Positions 21,033 through 27,396 of a stretch of 28,514 nt of DNA are shown here, one piece after another. The translations under genes and the position numbers were made by a program. The notes below the pieces were generated by a model. That model saw nothing but the letters and a program-made list of their open reading frames with translations. It was not told the origin of the DNA and did no database searches. Positions within the stretch are counted from its first letter, which is position 1; each line of letters opens with the position of its first letter. Origin of the DNA: DATBDM01 sp036269915. Its GTDB lineage: Bacteria > Actinomycetota > Thermoleophilia > Solirubrobacterales > Solirubrobacteraceae. The DNA lies in the NCBI GenBank assembly GCA_036269915.1, contig DATBDM010000314.1:1-28514 (forward strand), read 5' to 3'.

Positions 21033-21991
21033 GGCGCCATCGAGAAGTCGAACGCCCGCGCCACGTCGGGCGCGCGGTCGACGATGCCGATGCGCGCGTC
21101 GAAGCGCGCCCAGCGCTCGAGCACGCCGCGATCGAGCTCGAGGCCCGGGGCGAACGCGCCGTCGACGGCATCCAGCTGCGCGCGTACGAGACCGACGTCG
21201 GAGGTCTCGGCGACCCTGGCGATCTCCTGGGCGGCGGCGCCGGGATGGGCGAGCACGTCCCGGCGGCCATCCTCGATCGCCTGGAGCGCGCGCTCGAGCC
21301 GGTCGCGGTGCTCGGTCAGCTCCTTGCGCGAGGTCATCAGCACCACCTCGGGGTAGCGGGGCGCGCCGTAGTCGTCGATCCGGAACTCGCGCACGTGCCG
21401 GCCGCGGTGCTGGAGCGCGACGCCCTCGGCGTTCCAGAAGGCGGGGACGGCCGCGACCTTGCGGCTGAGCAGCGCGCCGACCGCGTTGAAGCCGATCGTC
21501 ACCTCGCGCACCGACCCCGGGTTGCCGCCGTCGTGGCGCATCACCGCCGAGACGAAGGCGGGATCCGACGGCAGGCCGGAGACGCCGACCGCCTTGCCCG
21601 CGAGGTCGCGCGGGCGGGCGATGTCCGGCTGGGCGATCAGCGCGGCGAGCGGGCGGCCGACGAGCGCGCCGATCGCGACGAGGTCGGTGCCGCGCTCGCG
21701 GGCGAGCGCGAGGTCCTGGATGTCGAGGACCCCGAGGTCGACCTTGCCGCTGGCCACGAGCTTGACCGAGTCCGGGCCCTCGCCCGGCTTGCGGATCGCG
21801 AGATGGATCCCGCGGGCGCGGTCGTGGCCGTCCCGGACCGCCTGGTAGAGCGGCGCGTGGACCGCGTTGGGCGTGAAGTCGAGCGCGAGCGTGACCGTGG
21901 GATCGCCGCTCGCGGCGCTCCCGCCGCTGCCGCCGCAGGCGGTCACGGCGAGCGCGAGGAGCGCAAGGAGGGCGAGGCGAGGGCGCGACAC
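21029..21991 (-). CDS. NMT1/THI5-like substrate-binding lipoprotein
   Basis: A 320-residue ABC-type binding protein. The start is GTG 21991, giving MSRPRLALLALLALAVTAC with lipobox VTAC and lipidated C19; the longer frame upstream lacks signal-like sequence. DFTPNAVHAPLYQAVRDG and SVKLVASGKVDLGVLDIQDL are typical of NMT1/THI5-like proteins that bind thiamine precursors (ThiY), riboflavin or sulfonates. VGALVGRPLAALI and KAVGVSGLPSDPAF follow. It should sit on the outer face of the membrane and deliver a small ligand to a permease, but no permease or ATPase gene lies nearby. It is divergent from qng1 with 40 bp between starts. Confidence 0.88.
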   Translation of the reverse strand: MSRPRLALLALLALAVTACGGSGGSAASGDPTVTLALDFTPNAVHAPLYQAVRDGHDRARGIHLAIRKPGEGPDSVKLVASGKVDLGVLDIQDLALARERGTDLVAIGALVGRPLAALIAQPDIARPRDLAGKAVGVSGLPSDPAFVSAVMRHDGGNPGSVREVTIGFNAVGALLSRKVAAVPAFWNAEGVALQHRGRHVREFRIDDYGAPRYPEVVLMTSRKELTEHRDRLERALQAIEDGRRDVLAHPGAAAQEIARVAETSDVGLVRAQLDAVDGAFAPGLELDRGVLERWARFDARIGIVDRAPDVARAFDFSMAP

Positions 21992-22005
21992 GGCCGGTAG
22001 TGGTA
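21992..22005 (-). promoter_or_regulatory. Probable -10 for the binding-lipoprotein gene
   Basis: ACCACT (21999-22004) is 7 nt, or TACCAC 8 nt, before GTG 21991 on the minus strand; both are near-matches to TANNNT. Confidence 0.35.
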
Positions 22006-22017
22006 GCGGACGGGCCG

Positions 22018-22031
22018 TACATTTCCGTGCG
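22018..22031 (+). promoter_or_regulatory. Leaderless promoter -10 for qng1
   Basis: TACATT at 22018-22023, 8 nt before ATG 22032; no Shine-Dalgarno. It is about 13 bp from the divergent -10. Confidence 0.5.
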
Positions 22032-22925
22032 ATGGCTCCTCTCCGAGTGCCGCCCGGCCTCTGCTCCGCGGTCCGCGAGCATTGCGCTGCGGTGGCCCAT
22101 TCCGCCCGCTGGGTCCACATCGACCGCGACGCCGCGATCGAGCCCGGCGGCGTGTCGGGGCTCGACGCCGGACTGCACTACCTCGACGCCGCGCCGGAGG
22201 AGATCGCCCGCTACGTGCTGGTGCTCGACGCGATCAACTTCGGCTCGGGCTGGTTCGACACCCTGCGGCTGCCCGAGGGCGAGTCGGGCACCGAGGCGAT
22301 GACCCGCGCGCTGACCGAGCACGCGCGCGCCAGCGGCGGCACCTGGAGCCCGGACGAGCTGCGCTCGGTCGAGGCGCAGGAGATCGCCGAGGTGCTCGGC
22401 CAGGATCCCGCGCACGAGCTGATGGGCCTCTACGCCGAGGGCCTGCGCGGCCTCGGGGCCTGGCTCGACGGCCGCGGCGCGCTCGAGCTGATCGCCGAGG
22501 CCGGCGGCTCGGCCCAGCGCTTCGCCGAGATGCTCGCCCTCGGGATGCCGTTCTTCGACGACATCGGCTTCTACAAGCGCGCACAGATCACCGCGAACGA
22601 CCTCGTGCTGGCGGGCGTCGCGTCGTTCGGCGACGTCGACCTCCTGACCGTCTTCGCCGACAATCTCGTCCCCCACGTGCTCCGTCACAGCGGCGTGCTC
22701 CAGTACGCGCCGGAGCTGGCCGAGCTGGTCGACGCCCGCGAGCCGCTCGCGGCCGGCAGCCAGATGGAGCGCGAGATCCGCGGCTGCGCCGTGCACGCGT
22801 GCGAGCTGCTCGCCGACGGCCTCGGCGTCGCGCCGCGGCTGCTCGACAACTGGCTCTGGAACCGCGGCGAGCATCCGCCGTTCTCCGAGCTGCCCGCGCA
22901 CCGGACGCGCACGGTCTTCTACTGA
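22032..22925 (+). CDS. qng1: Queuosine 5'-phosphate N-glycosylase/hydrolase (queuosine salvage, DUF2419)
   Basis: A 297-residue protein that matches the queuosine-salvage family (Q_salvage, PF10343) throughout: HYLDAAPEEIARYVLVLDAINFGSGW (start at 49), VLGQ (121-124), FYKRAQITANDL (180-191), FGDVDLLTVFADNLVPHVLR (start at 199), GSQMEREIRG (242-251), LDNWLW (271-276) and HRTRTVFY at the C-terminus. The enzyme hydrolyses queuosine-5'-monophosphate to release the base queuine, which can be inserted into tRNA by a queuine-accepting Tgt. It acts in the cytosol. Its gene is divergent from an orphan binding lipoprotein, and a QueA-like gene lies about 7 kb upstream. Its end overlaps the cupredoxin gene by 7 bp. 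Confidence 0.93.
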   Translation: MAPLRVPPGLCSAVREHCAAVAHSARWVHIDRDAAIEPGGVSGLDAGLHYLDAAPEEIARYVLVLDAINFGSGWFDTLRLPEGESGTEAMTRALTEHARASGGTWSPDELRSVEAQEIAEVLGQDPAHELMGLYAEGLRGLGAWLDGRGALELIAEAGGSAQRFAEMLALGMPFFDDIGFYKRAQITANDLVLAGVASFGDVDLLTVFADNLVPHVLRHSGVLQYAPELAELVDAREPLAAGSQMEREIRGCAVHACELLADGLGVAPRLLDNWLWNRGEHPPFSELPAHRTRTVFY

Positions 22926-23287
22926 ACGACGAGCACGCCCGTCTGGTTGGCGTGGATCGTGCAGAAGTAGGCGAAGGTGCCCCGCCGCTTCGGGGTGTAG
23001 CCGAACGTCTTGCCAGGCCCGATCCCCTCGGAGGCGAGCTTGAGCTGCGAGGAGGCGACGGTGTGGACGACCTGGTCGTCGTTGGTCCAGCGCACGGTCT
23101 GGCCGAGGTGGATCACGATGCGGTGCGGGTGGAAGCGGATGTTGCGCATGGTCGCCTCGACGGTCGCCGCCTGCTTGGTGCCCGTCGGCGCGGCGGCGGG
23201 CTTGGGCGTCGGCTTCGAGGAGCCGCCGCAGGCGGCGAGCGCGGCGCAGGTTCCCGCGAGGACGGCGAGCGTTCGAACCTTCACCAC
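22919..23287 (-). CDS. Cupredoxin (plastocyanin-like) lipoprotein with Gln at the axial position
   Basis: About 122 residues from GTG 23287. The signal peptide ends in lipobox LAAC with lipidated C20, then a Pro/Ala-rich linker (GGSSKPTPKPAAAPTG). The mature domain has the cupredoxin features RFHPHRIVIHLGQTVRWTND, H75 (VVHTV), and C109-T-I-H112 in YFCTIHANQTG. These give the Cys and two His ligands. Relatives have Met three residues after the second His (CxxHxxM); here it is Q115. It is attached to the membrane outside the cell and likely carries electrons or copper. GTG 23284 is an alternative start. A TACGAT hexamer lies 6 nt upstream of 23287. Confidence 0.85.
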   Translation of the reverse strand: MVKVRTLAVLAGTCAALAACGGSSKPTPKPAAAPTGTKQAATVEATMRNIRFHPHRIVIHLGQTVRWTNDDQVVHTVASSQLKLASEGIGPGKTFGYTPKRRGTFAYFCTIHANQTGVLVVQ

Positions 23288-23299
23288 GCCCTGATCGTA
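23288..23299 (-). promoter_or_regulatory. Leaderless promoter -10 for the cupredoxin gene
   Basis: TACGAT on the minus strand (23294-23299), 6 nt before GTG 23287 and 9 nt before GTG 23284. Confidence 0.45.
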
Positions 23300-23336
23300 T
23301 GCCTCGCCGACGGCGGCGTCCACGGCCGCCGCGACC

Positions 23337-23349
23337 CGGAGGAGGGACC
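23337..23349 (+). promoter_or_regulatory. Shine-Dalgarno before the CHRD gene
   Basis: GGAGGAGGGA lies a few nt before ATG 23350. It decides this ATG over the in-frame start at 23299 and marks a transcript with a leader. Confidence 0.6.
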
Positions 23350-23784
23350 ATGTCGCGCATCCGTTCCCGTCTGGCGATCCTCGCCCTGGCCGCCGCCGGA
23401 GGCGTGGCGCTCGCCGCACCCGGCGCCGATGCCGCCACGGTGCTGCACGCCTCGCTGAGCGGTCACAAGGAGGTACCGAAGGCCGACGGCGGCAGCGGCT
23501 CGGCGCGCATCGTGCTGCGGCCGGGCAAGGGGCGCGTCTGCTTCACGATCACCGTCAAGCGGGTCGGCACGATGGTGATGGGGCACATCCACAAGGGCGG
23601 CAAGAGCGTCGCCGGCCCGATCGTCGTGCCGCTGTTCGAGTCGCCGACCAAGCATCCCTCGGGGTGCGTCTCGGCGCCCAAGGCCACGATCCGGGCGATC
23701 GCCCGCCATCCCGGCCGCTACTACGTCAACGTCCACACGGCGAAGTTCCCGGCCGGCGCGGCGCGCGGCCAGCTGCACCGCTAG
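23350..23784 (+). CDS. Secreted CHRD-domain protein
   Basis: A 144-residue exported protein. A signal peptide (MSRIRSRLAILALAAAGGVALAAPGADA) with an Ala-x-Ala site is followed by a single CHRD domain (PF07452): LSGHKEVPKADGGSGSARIVL, GKGRVCFTITVKRVGT, VMGHIHKGGKSVAGPIVVPLF and YYVNVHTAKFPAGAARGQLHR. CHRD domains are found in chordin and in many bacterial secreted proteins; their role in bacteria is unknown. The two Cys (VCFTI and SGCVS) may form a disulfide. The in-frame start at 23299 is rejected because it adds an Arg/Pro-rich stretch before the signal peptide. It ends 13 bp before the convergent MmcQ gene. Confidence 0.92.
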   Translation: MSRIRSRLAILALAAAGGVALAAPGADAATVLHASLSGHKEVPKADGGSGSARIVLRPGKGRVCFTITVKRVGTMVMGHIHKGGKSVAGPIVVPLFESPTKHPSGCVSAPKATIRAIARHPGRYYVNVHTAKFPAGAARGQLHR

Positions 23785-23797
23785 GGCCTGGCCGGCC

Positions 23798-24145
23798 TCA
23801 GGACCGGGCGCCGTGAGCGGCCACGAGCCGCTTCGGCGCCCGGATCCGCCACGCCTCCTCGAGCAGCTCGGCGAGCTCCTGCGGATCGACCCGCGCCAGC
23901 CGGACGAGCACGTAGGCGTGCCCGTCGTAGTGCGGGATCGTGAAGAACGCGTCGGGCTGCCCCTGCAGCAGCGCCTCCCGCTCCCCCATGTCGCTGACGC
24001 GCAGCACGAGCGCCTCCTCGGGCTCGGCGCGCATCCGGCACAGCATCTTGCCGCGGACCTTCAGCGCGGGCGTCCCGTAGCTCGTCCCGACCTCGACCTC
24101 CGGCAGCGCGGTTCCGATCGCGACGACGTCGTCCCAGGTGGGCAC
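23798..24145 (-). CDS. MmcQ/YjbR-family protein
   Basis: A 115-residue member of the MmcQ/YjbR family (CyaY-like fold): ALPEVEVGTSYGTPALKVRGKMLCRM, EEALVLRVSDMGEREALLQGQPDAFFTIPHYDGHAYVLVRL and LAELLEEAWRIRAPKRLVA. Family members are small cytosolic proteins with proposed DNA-binding ability, but no firm function. The GTG start is supported by TACGCT 6 nt upstream. It is separated from the peroxidase gene by 120 bp. Confidence 0.92.
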   Translation of the reverse strand: MPTWDDVVAIGTALPEVEVGTSYGTPALKVRGKMLCRMRAEPEEALVLRVSDMGEREALLQGQPDAFFTIPHYDGHAYVLVRLARVDPQELAELLEEAWRIRAPKRLVAAHGARS

Positions 24146-24157
24146 GCAAGGAGCGTA
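24146..24157 (-). promoter_or_regulatory. Leaderless promoter -10 for the MmcQ/YjbR gene
   Basis: TACGCT on the minus strand (24152-24157), 6 nt before GTG 24145. Confidence 0.5.
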
Positions 24158-24221
24158 ACCCTTGGGGCGGGTGGCGGATCGAACCCCGGCATCGAGGGAG
24201 AGGGTCGGTCGCCGGCCGTGA

Positions 24222-24248
24222 CCGCCTCCCTACCCAGCCGCAGTTCGC
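24222..24248 (-). repeat. Intergenic 27-nt element, copy 2
   Basis: The minus strand carries the same 17-mer GCTGGGTAGGGAGGCGG (24222-24238) as 4760-4776, with the extended 27 nt differing at 4 positions. It sits in the gap after the peroxidase gene. Confidence 0.5.
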
Positions 24249-24265
24249 CGATGGCGCCCGCCCGC

Positions 24266-25903
24266 TCAGTCCCCCAGCGGGTTCAGGAGCGTCTTCTTGC
24301 CCTCGAACGCGAAGAAGAGGAGGTCGCGCATGTCGAAGGTGCTGTCGTTGGGTCCGAAGCGCGGCTTGAACGCCGGGTCGCGGACGATCGAGTTGCGGCT
24401 GCCCTCCATCGCGCGGTGCATGGTCTCGGCCACGATCCGCGCTCCGACGCCGGTGAGCTTGCCGCCGTTGAGCTCGGCCTCGCGCAGGATGTAGAACCAC
24501 AGCGGCGTGTTCTCGAGGAACGCCGTGCGCTGCTCGGCCGAGAGCGCGCCGAGGCTCGCGCCGCCGGAGCCGTCGCGGATCTGCGCCTTGGTCAGCGCGG
24601 TCACGGCGACGCCCTTGGACTGCATGAACTGCACCATCCCCTGTCCCGTCGCGAGCTTGACCATCTTCGCCCGGGCGAGGTTGCGGAACGCGAGGTTGGC
24701 GATGATCGCGTCGGCCGGTGGCGAAGTCTCTCCGAAGGACCCGGGCGGCAGCGCGGCGAGCGGGTTCACCAGCAGCGTGTCGATCCGCATCGCCTTGTTG
24801 GCCTTCGCGGCCGGGACCTTCAGCGTCGCCTGCTTGAACTCGTACATCCGCCGCCAGTCGGCGATCCAGTTGCTCGGCAGCCGCGAGCCGTTGCCGAGGA
24901 AGCCGCTCGTCCCCGAGAAGGAGAAGAGCAGGTCCAGCGTGCCCTGGCCGTTGTCGAACTCGATGTTCCAGTCGTACGCGCGCCGGATCATGCTGTGCCC
25001 GAGCCGGAACGCCGCGACCGAGAACTCGATCGGCATCGTCGGCACGTCGGTCGGCGCCGCGCCCACCTCGAACGCCTTGCGGCCGTTGGTGAAGACGTCG
25101 CTCACCACCGCCGCGTCGCAGATCCGCGGCAGGTAGTCGTGGCGGATCATCCACTGGTAATGCCTGACCACCGCGCGCCGCGCGCGGGCGAAGCGCTGCG
25201 CGACCGGCACCGAGGTCCCGATCTCCGCGAGCACCCGGTTGTGGAAGCGGATCATCGCGCAGTGCGTCTGCGCCACCGCGAGGTTCTCGTCGTTGCGGAA
25301 GTCGGGAATGTTCGCGTGCTTGCGCCCAGGCTTGCGCGGGAGGTCGAAGCCCTGGTGCGCTGCCAGACGTCCCGTCCCCACCGCCGCGGTCTTGCCCGTC
25401 TTCAGCCGCCGGCCGTCCGCCTCGTAGAAGCCCGCCGAGTCCGGGTCCGCCGGCCCCGCGCCGTACAGCGAGTCCAGGTCGAGCGCGGGCGAGCGGCCCT
25501 GCAGCAGGTCCGCCGGCGCGACGTGCGTCCCCAGGGTGACGGTCGTGCGGTCGAACGTCAGATCGTGGTCGATGAACTGCCCCAGATACGTGTAGCCCGC
25601 CGGGACCCCGGTGCCGCCCCCGCCGCCCTCGGTCATCGCCTCGGCGACCTTCACCCCCGTCGCGCGCGCCACCGCCCGTCCCTTCGGGCCCATTCGCGAG
25701 AAACGGAACGGCGGCGCGGCGGCGAGCAGCGCCCGCGCAGCCCCGCCGTCCTGCGCCGTCACGGGCTCACGCCCGCCGGCGCTGTCGCCCAGCAAACCCT
25801 CTCCGAGCACGTAGAACGTCTCGGCACCGTGGCCGCGGTGCGGCGGAACGGCCGCTCGCAGCGTCTCCGGCGTGAGCGTGGTGGGCGCGGTGGTGCTGGA
25901 CAA
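24266..25903 (-). CDS. Animal-type haem peroxidase (peroxidase-cyclooxygenase superfamily)
   Basis: A 545-residue haem peroxidase of the PF03098 family. The distal-site motif LGQFIDHDLTFD has Q109, D112 and H113; MIRFHNRVLAE (217-227) matches the conserved Arg/HN block; the proximal His is H303 in FRLGHSMIRRAYDWN. No signal peptide or dockerin is visible, so it appears cytosolic or released by other means. The family oxidises halides, phenols or fatty acids with hydrogen peroxide, and the bacterial substrates are poorly known. TTG 25903 is chosen because GGGAGAA lies just before it. The carbonic anhydrase gene lies upstream on the same strand, separated by 65 bp that include an 8-bp hairpin. 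Confidence 0.93.
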   Translation of the reverse strand: MSSTTAPTTLTPETLRAAVPPHRGHGAETFYVLGEGLLGDSAGGREPVTAQDGGAARALLAAAPPFRFSRMGPKGRAVARATGVKVAEAMTEGGGGGTGVPAGYTYLGQFIDHDLTFDRTTVTLGTHVAPADLLQGRSPALDLDSLYGAGPADPDSAGFYEADGRRLKTGKTAAVGTGRLAAHQGFDLPRKPGRKHANIPDFRNDENLAVAQTHCAMIRFHNRVLAEIGTSVPVAQRFARARRAVVRHYQWMIRHDYLPRICDAAVVSDVFTNGRKAFEVGAAPTDVPTMPIEFSVAAFRLGHSMIRRAYDWNIEFDNGQGTLDLLFSFSGTSGFLGNGSRLPSNWIADWRRMYEFKQATLKVPAAKANKAMRIDTLLVNPLAALPPGSFGETSPPADAIIANLAFRNLARAKMVKLATGQGMVQFMQSKGVAVTALTKAQIRDGSGGASLGALSAEQRTAFLENTPLWFYILREAELNGGKLTGVGARIVAETMHRAMEGSRNSIVRDPAFKPRFGPNDSTFDMRDLLFFAFEGKKTLLNPLGD

Positions 25904-25916
25904 GGCTTCTCCCTGG
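25904..25916 (-). promoter_or_regulatory. Shine-Dalgarno deciding the TTG start of the peroxidase
   Basis: GGGAGAA on the minus strand a few nt before TTG 25903. Upstream lies TAGGCG at a distance of about 21 nt, leaving a short leader. Confidence 0.5.
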
Positions 25917-25959
25917 GACGGTGGCGCCTACGCTCTTCGATTCGTCGCCGCGAACGCAA

Positions 25960-25980
25960 GCGGCGTTGTCAGAACGCCGC
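25960..25980 (-). terminator. 8-bp hairpin at the end of the carbonic anhydrase gene
   Basis: GCGGCGTT and AACGCCGC flank a 5-nt loop and form a perfect stem that includes the carbonic anhydrase stop codon (25969-25971). No T-run follows, so it could be a weak terminator or an RNA stabiliser between the two minus-strand genes. Confidence 0.4.
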
Positions 25981-26469
25981 GCGGACCTCCCGGAGCCAGT
26001 GGCTGTCGACGTCGTAGACGAAGCCGCGAACCTCGTCGCTGTGCAGCAGGAACGGCGAGCGGCGCACCCGCTCGATCGACTGGCGGACATCGGCCTCGGC
26101 GTCGGCGAACGACTCGATCGCGAACGCGGGCGCGACGCCCGTCGTCTCGAGCAGCTCCGCCCGGAACCCGTCGTCGGTGATCGACTCCATGCCGCAGTCG
26201 CTGTGGTGGATGAGCATCACCGCGCGCGTCCCGAGCTTGCGCTGGGAGACCGCGAGGGAGCGGATGACGTCGTCGGTGACGACGCCGCCCGCGTTGCGCA
26301 GGATGTGGGCGTCGCCGACCTCGAGGCCGAGCGCGGCGAACACGTCGAGCCGCGAGTCCATGCAGGTCACGACGGCCAGCCGGCGCCGCGGGCGGACGTC
26401 GACGTGGCGCGAGGGCAGAGGCTCCGAGAAGGCCTCGTTGTTGGCGATCAGCTCGTCGATCACGGTCAC
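25969..26469 (-). CDS. Beta-carbonic anhydrase, Rv1284-like
   Basis: A 166-residue beta-class carbonic anhydrase that closely follows mycobacterial Rv1284: MTVIDELIANNEAFSE, VVTCMDSRLDVFAALGLEVGD, HILRNAGGVVTDDVIRSLAVSQRKLGTR, HHSDCGM and VRGFVYDV. The zinc ligands are C36, H89 and C92, with the D38-x-R40 pair that gates the active site. It interconverts CO2 and bicarbonate, supplying bicarbonate to carboxylases, and acts in the cytosol. GTG 26469 is supported by TAAGGT 8 nt upstream. The gene is divergent from the alpha/beta hydrolase. Confidence 0.95.
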   Translation of the reverse strand: MTVIDELIANNEAFSEPLPSRHVDVRPRRRLAVVTCMDSRLDVFAALGLEVGDAHILRNAGGVVTDDVIRSLAVSQRKLGTRAVMLIHHSDCGMESITDDGFRAELLETTGVAPAFAIESFADAEADVRQSIERVRRSPFLLHSDEVRGFVYDVDSHWLREVRAAF

Positions 26470-26483
26470 GGGGCGCAACCTTA
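26470..26483 (-). promoter_or_regulatory. Leaderless promoter -10 for the carbonic anhydrase gene
   Basis: TAAGGT on the minus strand (26478-26483), 8 nt before GTG 26469. Confidence 0.5.
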
Positions 26484-26498
26484 TGCGCCGCGCGCGGA

Positions 26499-26511
26499 TA
26501 GCGTGCCACCG
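26499..26511 (+). promoter_or_regulatory. Leaderless promoter -10 for the alpha/beta hydrolase gene
   Basis: TAGCGT at 26499-26504, 7 nt before ATG 26512; the divergent -10 is 15 bp away. Confidence 0.55.
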
Positions 26512-27396
26512 ATGTCCGACGCCCGCACGCACACCGTCACGACGCCCGACGGCCGCACGCTCGCCGTGCTCGAGGCCGGGGATCCCCGCGGCGCCGCCGT
26601 CGTCGCGCACCACGGCACGCCGGGCCTGGGCCGCCTCTTCCGCACCGAGGCCGAGAGCGCGGATGAGCTCGGCCTGCGGCTGATCGCCTACGACCGGCCC
26701 GGATACGGAGGCTCGTCCCCGCAGCCCGGCCGCCGTGTCGCGGACTGCGCGGCCGACGTCGCGACGATCCTCGACGCGCTCGGCGTCGAGCGCTTCGCGA
26801 CCTACGGCACCTCGGGCGGCGGTCCGCACTCGCTCGCCTGCGCCGCGGTCCTCGGCGACCGCTGCGCGGCCGCCGCGACGATCGCCGGCGTCGGCCCCGC
26901 CGATGCGCCCGACCTCGACTTCCTCGCGGGCATGGGCGAGGGCAACCACGTCGAGTTCGGCGCCGCCGCCGAGGGCCGCGAACCGCTCGTCGCCTTCTGC
27001 GAGGCCGACGCCGCCGGGCTCGCCGCCATCGGCCCCGAGGAGCTTGCCGAGGCGATCCGCCCCCACCTCTCCGACGTCGACGCCGCGGCGCTGACCGGCG
27101 AGCTGGCGGCCCACCTGCACTCCAGCATGGTCGAGGGGATCGCGCCCGGCGTCGACGGCTGGGTCGACGACGACCTCGCCTTCCTCGCGCCGTGGGGCTT
27201 CGACGTCGGCGCGCTGCGCGTGCCCACGCTGATCTGGCAGGGCGAGCAGGACCTGATGGTCCCCGGCGATCACGGCCGCTGGCTGCGCGAGCATGTCGCC
27301 GGCGCCGAGGGAGAGGTGCTGTCCGGCGAGGGCCACCTGACGCTGTTCGTCAATCGCGTCGGCGACGTCCAGCGCTGGCTGCGCGACCGGCTCTGA
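26512..27396 (+). CDS. Alpha/beta hydrolase
   Basis: A 294-residue hydrolase. The oxyanion segment is VVAHHGTPGLGRLF (30-43), then LIAYDRPGYGGSSP, and the nucleophile elbow GTSGGGPHSLACA with S101. The acid is the Asp in WQGEQDLMVP and the base the His in GEGHLTLF near the C-terminus. A helical cap lies between. It resembles proline-iminopeptidase/haloperoxidase-type hydrolases, which act on esters, amides or C-C bonds; the substrate is unknown. No signal peptide is present. An open frame runs far upstream through the carbonic anhydrase gene, but ATG 26512 is supported by the hexamer at exactly 7 nt. Its end overlaps the next gene as CTGA. Confidence 0.92.
   Translation: MSDARTHTVTTPDGRTLAVLEAGDPRGAAVVAHHGTPGLGRLFRTEAESADELGLRLIAYDRPGYGGSSPQPGRRVADCAADVATILDALGVERFATYGTSGGGPHSLACAAVLGDRCAAAATIAGVGPADAPDLDFLAGMGEGNHVEFGAAAEGREPLVAFCEADAAGLAAIGPEELAEAIRPHLSDVDAAALTGELAAHLHSSMVEGIAPGVDGWVDDDLAFLAPWGFDVGALRVPTLIWQGEQDLMVPGDHGRWLREHVAGAEGEVLSGEGHLTLFVNRVGDVQRWLRDRL

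Noticed and set aside
21029..22120. Longer start for the binding lipoprotein overlapping qng1
   Set aside because: The extra 43 residues are Arg/Thr-rich and destroy the lipoprotein signal; GTG 21991 gives a standard lipobox at C19.
24160..24190. tRNA T-loop-like sequence (GGTTCGATCC on the minus strand)
   Set aside because: The flanking 5-nt arms do not pair and no acceptor, D or anticodon arm can be drawn around it.
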